In this document: positions 54,121-64,000 of the stretch, in pieces
Position numbering within the stretch: position 1 is the first letter of the stretch
Layout of the letters: each line of letters begins with the position of its first letter
From: Pyrrhosoma nymphula
Lineage: Eukaryota > Arthropoda > Insecta > Odonata > Coenagrionidae
Assembly (NCBI GenBank): GCA_963573305.1
Contig: OY754330.1
Coordinates: 18,448,596-18,512,595 of the forward strand
Length of the DNA stretch: 64,000 bases
Direction of reading: 5' to 3'
The notes under the pieces: generated by a model
What the model was told of the DNA's origin: nothing
Database searches by the model: none
The model's input: the letters and a program-made list of their open reading frames with translations, nothing else
Program-made: the position numbers and the translations under genes

Positions 54121-55410
54121 TGGTCGGATTTCTCTCAACTCGAGAAATAGTTGCGCGTTCAACTTTTTGTGAATAAATTTTAAGAGAGGACTCCAATGCC
54201 CTAATTTCACTGGTAATGAAATAAAATTTTTATTGTTATTACTAGCTGAAAAACTCATATCTTTCGATATGCACCAAGAAAACAAAATATAAAAACGCTG
54301 TCTTCCTTTCTTCTACAACTCAAGGTTCGTAAACGAATTGATTTGAAATCACAAGGTAGTTTTACCTGAAAACCATTTGGTAGGCCTACAGAAAGATTTT
54401 TTTCTCCACAAAACCAGTCGTAATTAGAGAATTTAAAGCATGTTTCGATTCAGTGTGTACTTCAGAACCTTTACTTGAATTACGATTTGTGTGTTAAACA
54501 AATAAAAAAGTATTTCATACCCACTCGAAGAGAATTAAGTGGCCAATATTTCCAATCACTGACTATATAATTAACAATTATAATCTTATTATTCTCATCG
54601 GTTTGTCTCAATGAGGTGCCAGATGTCACAAATTCTCTCTCCGGATCAGATCAACGTTGAATCGTCAGACATTAGCACTAATGACAGCTTTTGTACAATT
54701 TCTTTATACATTTTGCACGCAATGTATCTCATAAGTGTGATACAATCATATTCATGGTTGTAAAGTTTCTATCTGCAGACGAAAGGTAAAAGATTCTTAG
54801 GGTAGATTAGACTAGATGCAGCAATATCCGTGTCCCAGTGCCTATACAGTACGGAGAACTATATTTTTATCTCCTTTGAGAACATAAAATTGTTTTAAGT
54901 ACTTCGGGACTTCTGTAAACAGAATCTTAAAACGGATATTACAATCATAAATCCATTCACAAATGGGTACAAGAAACAAGAAATTTGAAATCAATAATAG
55001 ATAACAAAATAACGAGAACAAAAACTTACTTAGAAAGAAAACTCACGAGAAAAGAACTTAAAGTTCAAGACGTAAGAGTATGTAGAAGTGCAAACAGCGG
55101 GAGTGACCATTGCTTACTTCGTTCAAAAGTGTGATTCCCAATCAGAAAGAAAAATGAAGAATACAAACAAAAGCACAATACAACTCCACAGATTGAACGA
55201 CGAAGGTGCAACCAGAAAAATCTAGAGCAGGTAATTACGAAAAGATTTTATCAAATTCGACTGGATGATAAACTTCGAAATTGTACATTTTACAGCACAT
55301 TCGAATATTACGAATACATTAAACAGAGTATCCATGAAGCGGGCTTTGAAGTATTGGGCTTGTAAGAGAAAAATAAAAATCCAAAACCTTACTGATGGAA
55401 GGATTACATT
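54121..55410. other. SINE remainder then unrecognised A+T-rich DNA
   Basis: The first bases resume the interrupted SINE. Beyond about 54140 no gene, repeat or RNA signature was recognised. Confidence 0.45.
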
Positions 55411-55966
55411 GGTGGTTTGAGCGAAAAACCACTTCACCTAGAATTTGATGAATTTCGCCTCAATTTAAATAAAAAACTCTCATCTTTCCAATGATATCCA
55501 AATATCAACCCCTTGCCGAACTACTTTTCGAACTATTTGCCTGAAAATGAAAACTGTTTAACATGGGATAGATTATGGCTTTGCGCTCCAGAGAGAGAAT
55601 ATTAAACAAATTAGGAACTTCTCGCACCTAGATTTCGTCAAAAAACTAACGGTGTGTAGATTGCACGTTTTCTCAAGTATTTATAAAAAATAGTCTATTA
55701 CTCACTACAGTAATTTTGACAGAATCGCAAAAAAAACCTTCTGTTTTGAAGGGTTTTCAGCCGTACGGCGGAAAAAAATTAGTCAAGTTAGAGACTTATG
55801 TAGCTTTATTTATTTAATTACTGCGAATTTTGATCATAAATAAATATATCTTTGCGCCATTAATATTACAATATTTATTTCGTACTTCTTACATACGCTG
55901 AAATAAAAAAATAAAATTTGAATATGGTCTCCATTATGACTAGGGATCTATCTCGCTGAAACCACC
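55411..55966 (+). mobile_element. MITE family A, copy 4
   Basis: Starts GGTGGTTTGAGCGAAAAAC (preceded by CATT, not TTAA) and ends at the complement of GGTGGTTTCAGCGAGATAG, followed by TTAA at 55967-55970. Non-coding, about 556 bp. It is closest to copy 3 (AACGGTGTGTAGATTG, GTCAAGTTAGAGACTT). Confidence 0.9.
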
Positions 55967-55979
55967 TTAAGCCGAAATG

Positions 55980-58000
55980 GAACATAAAAGGAAAACGTAC
56001 CAAAGATATTTAAATACTAGGAATCTAGAAGACAAGGTAGAATATTTAATAAATCGAAAGCTAGTGATTTAAAATATTTTTGAAAAAAATACGCGGGAAA
56101 GAAACTTTTCAACAATACACACATATTTAGGAGGCACCGGTATCTCAGAGAGCTGGAGATAAAAAATAATCTTAGAAAAAACAGAAGTAAAGACATATTA
56201 TCAAAAATATGACCACAGGAATTTGAATAATTTTTATGAAACTACTGAATAAAAACAGAAAATAATTTCAAAACCAAGAAGATTCTAATGTAACGAATGT
56301 AATAACAACAGGATCACCAATAATATTAAAGTTGGTGGAGGTAAAGAAAATATGTAAAACGTTAAAAAATGGAAAAGCCGCAGGACCTAGAGATTTTGCT
56401 GCAGAAATGTAAACATAGGACACCACAAAACTGTATGAACACCTCAGAAAACTATCCGAAGAATGCTTAAACTGGAGTACAATATCAACAGAATGGAAAA
56501 TCTCTTATATGACTACCACACACAAAAAAGGCGAAAGAATCTAAACATGAACATTTACGCGGAATAGGGGTAACTAGTTCTATTATTAGGGTATATGGAA
56601 GAGTTATAAAGAATATATTAGAAAATGAATAGGGAAATAGAGTCAGAAGAGCAAGCGGGTTTTCGAGTAGGCAGGTCGACAGTTGATCATATATTCTCTC
56701 TCACCCAGATAATAGATAAAAAAAACCAGCAAGAAACCAGGAAATTCATTTGTACATCATATTTCAAGGAAGGAAACAACCATGTCCTTCTATTGAAACT
56801 TTGTAAAGCATTATAAACTATGAACATCAGCATTAACATCATTACAGCCGTCAAAGCTCTGTATAGCCAGTCAGTCAGAAAAAAATAAAGTTGGAAAAGA
56901 GCTAACACCGCGATTTACAGCAACAAAAGGACTAAGACAGAGATGCTGCACTTCACTGACGCTATTTAAAGTCTACCTTCAAGCAATATTAGAAAAATGA
57001 AAGAGCAAATTCAGATCAATGGAAATTCCGTAAATAAACCCCACTGTGTATGCCTTATGCTTTGCAGATTATCAGGTAGTTGTCGCCAAGGATTACGAAG
57101 ACTTAAATTATATGATACGGAAATTATCGAGAAATATAAAACATGGTTTCCCGAAGTGAATACAGACTAGACAGTACGTATGTGTATCACTGGTGAAGAA
57201 AAACGTTGTATCCTTGAGAACAGGGAATGTATTAAACGATGAGATGAATAAAAATATTTGAGAATGAAAGGTTCACGAGAATGAACAATAGATTCCACGA
57301 TTGAAGACGGGAATTATGCAGGACGAAAAGCAATATCCTCAATAAACAGATTACTTCGGGACCGAAAAATGACGAAAGAAAATAAAAATGTGTTTATAAC
57401 CCCTATGTGAAAAGCATTACAACCTACAGTTGTGAAGTACGGCCGATAAAAATAGAACTGAAAAAATACTGAAATCTACTGAAATGGATTTTCGGAGACT
57501 TGCGTCAGTCAAGAATAGAAATAAAAACCAATCATAGAATAAGAGAAATTATGGGAATCACATACAAAGTAGCAGATGGAACAAGGAATAAACAATTATT
57601 GTAAACAATAAACAATATTGTCGGCCGACAATAAACAATATTGTCGGCCTCGGTGGCGGTGGGGTAGCGTCCTCGCCTGCTAACCCAAAGGTCGCGGGTT
57701 CGAATCCCGCCTGGGGAGGATTTTTCACTTCCCAGCGTGCATGTCCCTTGTTGATTGTTAAAATACCCCGATGTAAAGGCCAATATGTGCTGTTTTCAGG
57801 GGTAATAAAATAAATAAATAAATAAATTAGTATGGCATGACCATGTACAGTGGATGGACGAAAATAGACTCCCGAAACAGACAATAAATTGAAAACCATA
57901 TGGTAGAAGAAAACCTGGAAGACCAAGAAGAAGTTGAATAGATGACTTCAACAAAGGGCTATAGGAGAGAGAGAGAGAGCAGGAAGAAGATCTATGGTTG
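55980..58000 (+). pseudogene. LINE reverse-transcriptase relic, SINE-interrupted
   Basis: Many short frames follow one another in the order of a LINE polyprotein. NGKAAGPRDFAAEM (about 56368) corresponds to the GKAaGPDgi block. EWKISYMTTTHKKGE (56490) is the eWk..i.p.hKKGd block. EEQAGFRVGRSTVDHIFSLT and QIIDKKNQQETRKF (56640-56750) is the e.QaGFR.gRST.D.if.l motif. A frame at about 56900-57000 has LRQxCxxSxTLF-like remains, and VYALCFADYQVVVAKDYEDL (57046) holds the FADD catalytic box with the second Asp changed to Tyr. SMEIPVNKPH precedes it. After a SINE, MDENRLPKQ and GRRKPGRPRRS (57850-57940) are the C-terminal R.RGRP block. Frameshifts and stops are pervasive. Confidence 0.8.
57640..57830 (+). 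repeat. tRNA-derived SINE (family 4) in the LINE
   Basis: The head is GGCCTCGGTGGCGGTGGGGT, AGCGTCCTCGCCTGCTAACC and AAGGTCGCGGGTTCGAATCC, with A-box-like and exact B-box sequences. The body has GGGGAGGATTTTTCACTTCC, and the 3' tail AATAAAATAAATAAATAAA (57805-57825). The anticodon-like stem does not pair well, so it is not a functional tRNA. It lies between the FADD region and the C-terminal block of the LINE. Confidence 0.8.
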
Positions 58001-60600
58001 AAAATCTAAAAACACCGGAGAGCGTTGTAAATTGATATTTATTAATATACATAAATTTAAAAAAAATGTAATGGATACAGTGCCGTAAAAAAACGCTAAA
58101 TATGATTTCTGCAGTCACATAGTTATGACCATTGCCGATCAAAATAATTATGGCTGAGATAATATTCATGAATTTAATTGAGCTAAATTAATTAATCACC
58201 GAAATCAACGCTTAAAACTGACTCCGTAGCTCCTGGGCGAGGCATGATCCACTCTCACGTTCCACGATTATATTATTTACAGATAGGAAAACATGGACGC
58301 ATCGAGTGTAACATTACAGTCAAGCTGCATTAACACACGCAATACTGCCCTGAAGTACATATTTACAAGGACACGATGCCTCTTTCCAAATAATCTAGCT
58401 CTACCCAACAAAATTTCTCTCACCGTTACACAGATTTCGCACAGGTTATGATATAATTTCTACTTCCAAGGCGAAACTTGTCACAATAGATGAACTACTC
58501 AACCAGAATATTAATGCTAAGTACGGCATACCTTCCTATTATTCTGGAGTGAGAAAAGTGATTAGATAGGCTGTAGTCACAACCGCAGTAACCGCCAATT
58601 TACTTCAGCCGACCTCTTTTAAGTTCCAAACCACGGTTCCAAGAGCCTCATCATCCCGCACTCTTCCTTCATCCCTCACCACCTCTCCTGAAAACTGACG
58701 TGTGACGCATTCAAAGACAAGGGAGAAAATCCCTCTTGATTGAAACCGAGATATCACTTTAAACAGTTGCCTCCCCACCCACTTGAATTCTGAACTCTGC
58801 TGAATATCAATTCTCCATATTTCCCAATCCCTTCAACCGACTTAGGAGTATTGGTAAAGGCATTAAGAGACCAGTAAGGTTTCGTAATACAACATCAGCT
58901 CTAAGAAACCACACAAACGGCTATGGTATTACTTAACATTAATGAGCATTACATACAATATTTCATAATGACCAATTCAACAATTAACCATGGGAAAAAT
59001 GAAAGACTCATGAAAATTGTGAAAGGGTGGCTATACATTGTTGCAATACACATACAGTTTTTTCACAAAAATTACAAAAAATGATTAAATATCAAAGATT
59101 GGGCGAAAAAATAATTGAGAGTTCTATGAACTTGCAATTTTTAAAATGATTTTCAAAAAGTTATGGCGGTGGATTTAGCTAAAACTATGAAGAGGAAGAT
59201 AAACTTTAGTACACTAATCAAAATTCTTAATTTTGGCGAAAGAACAAAGGTACACACGGAATGCCATAACTTAGAGATGCTCACTAATGATTAAAGAAGT
59301 TAATTGCTGGGAAAGAGATGGACCAAGAGGCTTTGCAAATAATAATGTGAATGATTCTCCAAGATGCAATTAAAACGGCATGTGTATAAGTTAAAATAGT
59401 ATACTGCTCAAGATAAAAATATTTGTTTAGTCTTTGGAAAAGAAAACTATTTTTTTTAATTTACCAGATCAAATTAGGTAGGTGATAAAAATGTTAGCAA
59501 TGCCGTAGAATAAATTTTTCCTAGAATCAGGAATTTATTACCTTAAATGATAGAATTCACAGCTATAAACAGTGTCTCGGGTTGTTTTGGTGAGAGTATA
59601 TATACACTGCATGTGTGTGTTAATTGAAAAAAAAATCAGGATAAGTTTCCAAGCTTACAAGTTATCCAAAATATAAATATATTTAACACAAGTTGTGACT
59701 GAAAACTAGATATTTATCAATCAAAAGGAAAATTTGGCTACATTGACGAAACGTCATTGAAAAATATCACGCCCCCTAGGACCTCTACACTGTATTTGCT
59801 CCAATTGAGTGATTCTAAATATTAATAAACTAGAGGACCATTGCAAAAGTAGAGCAACGGAAATTCCGAGTCCTAGTGGGAAAATGGATTAAGTCCCCTC
59901 CACAACGCACAGTAAAATTTTCATAAGAAATATCGAAAAATATTAGTTTAATGATTTACTCTTGCCATGTAGCCCACGTACAGTGAATTGACAACTCGTG
60001 ACGTGTTTTCCTTTCGCCAAACATATTTACATATGTGCAAATTCGTGACTTTAGGTATAAATGTGAGGCGGTTTTGACCGAATACGGTTAGCCTGAATAT
60101 GATAAGGTGTATTGCAATGCAAGTACTTTAGTAAATATATTTTCAATTCGATTTCAGAGTCACAAGAAAGTTAGCAACAAGAAAATAAATGTACTCAATC
60201 CATTATTTGCAACAAAACTATGAGCAATGATGGACTGACACTTAAGCATATTGCTGCATGAGATGTGAAAAAATAACCAGATTTTTTTATACTTTCAAAG
60301 ACACTGATTGAGGGTAAATTACGATAAGGTAACCAAAGCTTGAATGGAAACTGAAATAAAGACACCATTTTTAACAAGGTGCGATTATCCTGTAAGTTGT
60401 AATGCAGTTAGTTGTAATTAATTTTAAAAGATTCTTGGAAGGACAAAGTTGAACTTTTCACCAGGGGAAAGATGCTAGGGAGAAATATAGTGAGAGCACC
60501 AGTTCAAAGGATTTAGAACAAGTGGCAGTTATTTATGTAATGCATCAGGAAATTTAACTTTCCTTCCCACAAAGCAAGAATCTCCTCAAATATCCTCGCG
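58001..60600. other. Long stretch without recognisable genes
   Basis: A+T-rich. Few open frames exceed 60 codons and none has a motif I know. No repeats shared with the window. Confidence 0.5.
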
Positions 60601-60900
60601 GAAAATACATGGAAGTTTCTACTAGGAAGAAGGACGCAAAAGGATCCCACAAAGTCAAGCCTGAGACTCTTGTAGTAGAAATATGGTTTACACTACATCG
60701 GTGGTTAAGATCATTTCGCACTTGTTGTCTGCCACTTGCAAACAGGGGCAACGGCAATAGGAGAACCACACCTCAGAATTTGGGCCGAGTTAGACAATGC
60801 TTAACTTCAGCAACTGAGCGGGAAACGAAGTTTCCATCGTGGCAGACCGTCGCCGGAGAGATTCTCTCATACATTAGTAAGTAGATGCGGATGTAGACTA
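60601..60900 (+). repeat. Possible SINE-like repeat with GTAGAT-type tail
   Basis: Mixed-composition sequence ending GTAAGTAGATGCGGATGTAG, similar in style to the tail at 34440-34470. It contains CACTTGTTGTCTGCCACTTG and CGTCGCCGGAGAGATTCTC. There is a single copy in this window, so the class is a guess. Confidence 0.3.
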
Positions 60901-61007
60901 CGCAAACCTGGGCGATAGCCAGAGAGAACGAAGAACAGGAAGCATAGTATGGAAGCTGCAGAAGGAGAAAGAGAATACTAATAACTAGTAATAAGGTTCT
61001 ACGGTGT

Positions 61008-61271
61008 TTGTATACTAGAAGTGGTAACTCGGGAATATTTCTGAGCCTGCCTTCTCCCTTTACCCTGCGTATAAAAAGTATACCCTTACCAAAACCTAAT
61101 TTGACGATATTTAAAAGATGTTTATTGTATGTAGGACCAAAGGTATACAATCTATTACCCCATTCATGTATTAATTGTAAGTCTGTGAATATGTTTTCAA
61201 AAAATGTTCATTCTTGGCTTCTCACCAAAGAGAGTGTAGAGGAAACATTGTTGTATATATTTTTTTATTAA
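61008..61271 (+). pseudogene. LINE ORF2 C-terminal fragment
   Basis: The frame reads MYTRSGNSGIFLSLPSPFTL, PLPKPNLTIFKRCLLYVGPK, VYNLLPHSCINCKSVNMFSK and NVHSWLLTKES to a stop at about 61269. The blocks Y.TR ... l..P.p......+.+.lYxGPKvyN.LP..i ... s...Fk..v..WLl are the canonical C-terminal signature of CR1/Jockey/I-type LINEs. 5'-truncated: no RT motifs upstream. Downstream 3' UTR runs to a TTA-rich tail at 61947-61975. Confidence 0.75.
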
Positions 61272-61975
61272 TTAAAAGGGAGAGAATTGGAACACCAATT
61301 CCCTCCCACTCCGACTTCCCTTGAAAGGGTATAGCGGAGTTCCTCTTTATCGTTTCAATTACAATAATATTTGGGGTACCTATTATTAAACCCCCAATTT
61401 TCTACATTTTACTTTTTTTACAATTGGTTCATATTTTCCTAGTGTTCTTCAAGTTCCAATGCTGTATATATTGTTGTAAATGTGTTATAAATAATTCCAT
61501 AAGTCAAATTTAGTAGCTTCTTAATTTACGCACTTAAATTGTTAAGTTATTGTCTTATTCTCACTACATGAGATTAATGTAAGTTTAAAGTGAAAACATA
61601 ACATTTTATTATTTAATGGTAGCCTTAAACAGATCTCCTGTTGATAATGTAATGTAATATGCGTAACAATATTATCAAAAAATGTTCAGTGTCTTCGAGC
61701 CAAAGAGAATGAGGAGGAAATGTTGAAGTAAATGTTTTATAAATAACTCCATAAACTGTTAGTAAGTAGCTTCTTAAGGTAAACAACTTACATTGTTAGG
61801 TAATTGTCTTGGCCTCACTACATGAGCCATATCTCATTACGTGTTATTATTTGATGGTGGCCTTAAAACAGGTTCTCCTTCAAGGCTACATAAAGTTATT
61901 CAAAATTTGCTATTGAAATGCATTTTGTGTATGGAGTATTAAACTTACTTATTATTATATTATATTATTATTGTA
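61272..61975 (+). repeat. LINE 3' UTR with internal duplication
   Basis: Two same-orientation copies of a segment: TATAAATAATTCCATAAG, TAGTAGCTTCTTAATTTACG, TCACTACATGAGATTAATG and TTATTATTTAATGGTAGCC (61485-61640) recur as TATAAATAACTCCATAAAC, AAGTAGCTTCTTAAGGTAAA, CACTACATGAGCCATATC and TTATTATTTGATGGTGGCC (61738-61865). AAAAATGTTC with CAAAGAGA is likewise present at 61199 and 61678. It ends in TTATTATTATATTATATTAT-type tail. Confidence 0.65.
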
Positions 61976-62029
61976 TGAGTAGGAAGAGGAAGGAGCAAAC
62001 GAGGTCGGGACACCACTCCTGCCCTCTAT

Positions 62030-62760
62030 CTCGTCTGAATCCAATCCGCTGTCGACTAGCAGGCAAGGAGAGGCAACCTCCCCGCCCCCTTTACCCTATC
62101 GGGCATGGAGTTGGGAAACAGGGTTCAGGGTTTGTGTGTGTGGGGGATGCGCGTGGGAGGAAAATGATGAGAGAGAAGGGGGTGTGAGCCGAAAATAGCG
62201 TCAACACTACCTCCCTCCCTCTCATTGTATTGTTAATCGCTTCCAAGCGCGGATTTGTATAGAGCCTCCCAACGGTGGGAGGGGTCGTACCGATGAAGAA
62301 TACGTAGCACGCCCCGCTCTTCAAAACAAACGATTATCTACTTTCTCCCCAACCCCCCCTGCCCCAACTCCTGAGCACATTCCACCCACCCCTTCCAACT
62401 CTCCTTCACCATCTTGACTATTCAAGTCATTCGCCGCCACCGCCGAGTCGGTCCTGAATCGGAATCATCCGAGCCCTCCCGTTCCGAACACCCAAAATCC
62501 ACCCACCCAACCCTTCTTCTCCATCCTCCACAGCCCACCCTGCAGGATTCGTACCCTCCTTACCCCCAATCTCTTCACTCCCGCTTCCCATCACACCAAG
62601 CTCATTCCCCGAAATCTCCGCCTCCAGTACCAGTTATTAACCTCCCATCCCCTTCGATGCCGTTCCACCACTCATATCCTTCCAACTCCGACACACACAC
62701 ACAATATCACTCCTTCCCTTCCCAACCCGAATGAAAGGCGATACGCCTCGATTCCACTTA
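62030..62760. other. GC-rich low-complexity region
   Basis: The plus strand is C-rich from about 62345 to 62730 and G-rich at 62130-62190. The plus frame 62414-62734 is Pro/Ser/His-rich without a recognised domain. Confidence 0.5.
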
Positions 62761-63229
62761 AACGCTCGTCCTCGAAACCTTTCCGTCGTCGAAGAGGGGA
62801 GCTAGCTCTTCGGCGAATATTTCAGTTCCAGGCATTCCCTTTGGCAAAAGCGTTTTGTGGTTTGGGGATCGGATGCATGGAACGCACATTTTGGGGAGCT
62901 CTTCAAAGAAACTATTTCCATCTTGAAACCAGCAATTATCACCGAGTGGAAAGATTATCATCTGGGGCAAGTGAGAGAAAAACACTGCAATATTTTTCTC
63001 GTACAAAATTTTCACGGAGCGTTAAGGAAATTCACACCAGTGGAGCCGTAAGAAAGGATTTTATGCGGTAATAAAGCAACCAATGTTCTAAATCACTTCA
63101 AATTAATCAATTTTCATACTAGCTTCAAGCTCATTTCCGAAGAAAGGAGATATTTCCCACTTCTTATACGGGAGGCCATTGAAATAAGCAAGAATGAATA
63201 CAATTTCAGTAGGGAAGATGGCTATTTCC

Positions 63230-63430
63230 TCGCCAATGCCTGCAAACGCGTTTTGCGCGGGAAAAAGGAAAACAGCAACAGCCAATCACGAGTGACCTAA
63301 CCCCTACGGATAAGGCGGCCAACATACTGCATCCACACTTCACTGACCTGAAGAAGCCGACTGCAACGCCGGCGAAACTGTCGTCCCAGAACAATGGACC
63401 TACGCGGTGTTATACCCGGAAGAAGTTTAT
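63230..63430 (+). mobile_element. PLE-type terminus, GC-rich subfamily
   Basis: ACAGCCAATCACGAGTGACC is followed by the hairpin motif CTGAAGA, A, GCCG, ACTGCAACGC, CGGC, GAAACTGTCG (63348-63380), then CCAGAACAATGGACCTACGC and ACCCGGAAGAAG. It has the same box-stem-GAAA layout as other PLE ends in this window. ACAGCCAATCAC-like sequence also occurs near 5395-5415. No coding sequence recognised. Confidence 0.5.
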
Positions 63431-64000
63431 CTTCAATTAGAATACTTTCTGATTGCGGGGTAGGTACACTCTTTGCAAACAAATCTCTTGGATTCAAATC
63501 CCTTCGAGGATGATTATTCATCATTCACGCCATGGTTGCGGGAGTTTTTTTCTGATTTCATTTGATTAACCGATATTTGGGAAAGGTTTACGAAATAAAG
63601 GAAAAATGGGTAATTATGTTAAATTAAATCTCAGACCTAACACAATAAAGTAGTTAAACACCTCCTAAAACTGCAGTATTTCACAGCAAGAAGTCGAATT
63701 AAATTTTTCCATCTCGAGGCCTCCAAAATCTGCACGATTTGCAAAAAAGCACGATCTGGAGTGATGCATTTTTGAGAGCCTTAAGGTTCACTTTTTTGGG
63801 ACCGATAACTTAAAGGTACTTCTATGAGAGAACACTAAGACACCTGATTGAACACTGAGAAGAGGTACTTTTCAGAAAACAATCGAAAACTACTTGAAGA
63901 GCATCGTATATTCATTTCAAATGTATTTTTCCATAATGTATTTGCATATTAAACTTCTAGATTTTATTCTACCCTTAAATCGGCCTGAATTGCCTCTTAT
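63431..64000. other. Unrecognised 3' margin of the window
   Basis: A+T-rich. GGATTCAAATCCCTTCGAGG at 63489-63508 looks like a decayed B-box/T-arm of a tRNA-derived SINE. Nothing else recognised. Confidence 0.35.

Noticed and set aside
57652..57716. Functional tRNA gene on the plus strand
   Set aside because: The B-box is perfect but the anticodon stem does not pair, and the sequence is followed by a SINE body and AAAT tail.
1..64000. CRISPR array, prokaryotic operon or phage
   Set aside because: No regularly spaced direct repeats, no dense ORFs on one strand, no prokaryotic translation signals. The repeats are transposon-derived and the composition is that of an animal genome.

Overview
The window looks like intergenic or intronic DNA from an animal nuclear genome, most probably an arthropod and possibly an insect. 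It is A+T-rich and has no long host ORF, no operons and no Shine-Dalgarno-type starts. Nearly every recognisable coding stretch is a decayed transposon. The repertoire (piggyBac, hAT, Helitron, Penelope-like elements, several LINEs, tRNA-derived SINEs, many MITEs and long TA microsatellites) fits a repeat-rich arthropod. I cannot name the species. I see no secure host gene, only two weak exon-like stretches (about 41.14 kb + and 42.90 kb -).

Layout. 0-9.4 kb: a 555-bp MITE (family A), skewed low-complexity DNA, a head-to-head SINE pair, a piggyBac relic between direct repeats, a MITE of family B between other direct repeats, and a Penelope-like element (PLE) 3' part ending in a long (TA)n tract. 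9.4-22 kb: mostly unrecognised A+T-rich DNA with a second MITE-A, two palindromes, a LINE tail, a 424-bp TA-flanked MITE and a piggyBac relic. 21.7-25.4 kb: a three-level nest, with a SINE-like insert in a Helitron in a LINE. 25.5-29.7 kb: a dense PLE cluster with at least four GIY-YIG endonuclease fragments, three palindromic end-pairs and six (TA)n tracts. 29.8-36.5 kb: MITE-B copies, a hAT-type MITE, a SINE, a palindrome and a LINE tail. 36.5-43 kb: mainly unrecognised. 43-46 kb: MITE-A, a GC-rich patch, a large foldback and a Helitron fragment. 46.83-49.71 kb: a DNA transposon with about 128-bp terminal inverted repeats and a broken transposase-like gene of a family I cannot name. 50.2-51.4 kb: a second PLE/(TA)n cluster. 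52.17-54.12 kb: a non-coding inverted-repeat element inside a SINE. 55.4-64 kb: MITE-A, a LINE interrupted by a SINE, a LINE 3' region with a duplicated segment, and a last PLE-type terminus.

The most interesting system is the PLE ensemble. Several sequence-diverged subfamilies share one 3' layout: GIY-YIG stop codon, pyrimidine-rich tract, a compact hairpin with a CTGANGA box and a GAAA box resembling a hammerhead ribozyme core, a conserved GTGAGTGT box followed by T-rich sequence, then an abrupt junction with (TA)n. Copies repeatedly occur head-to-head as palindromes. The domain calls rest on protein motifs read directly. The ribozyme and TA-targeting interpretations are inferences that need the named tests.
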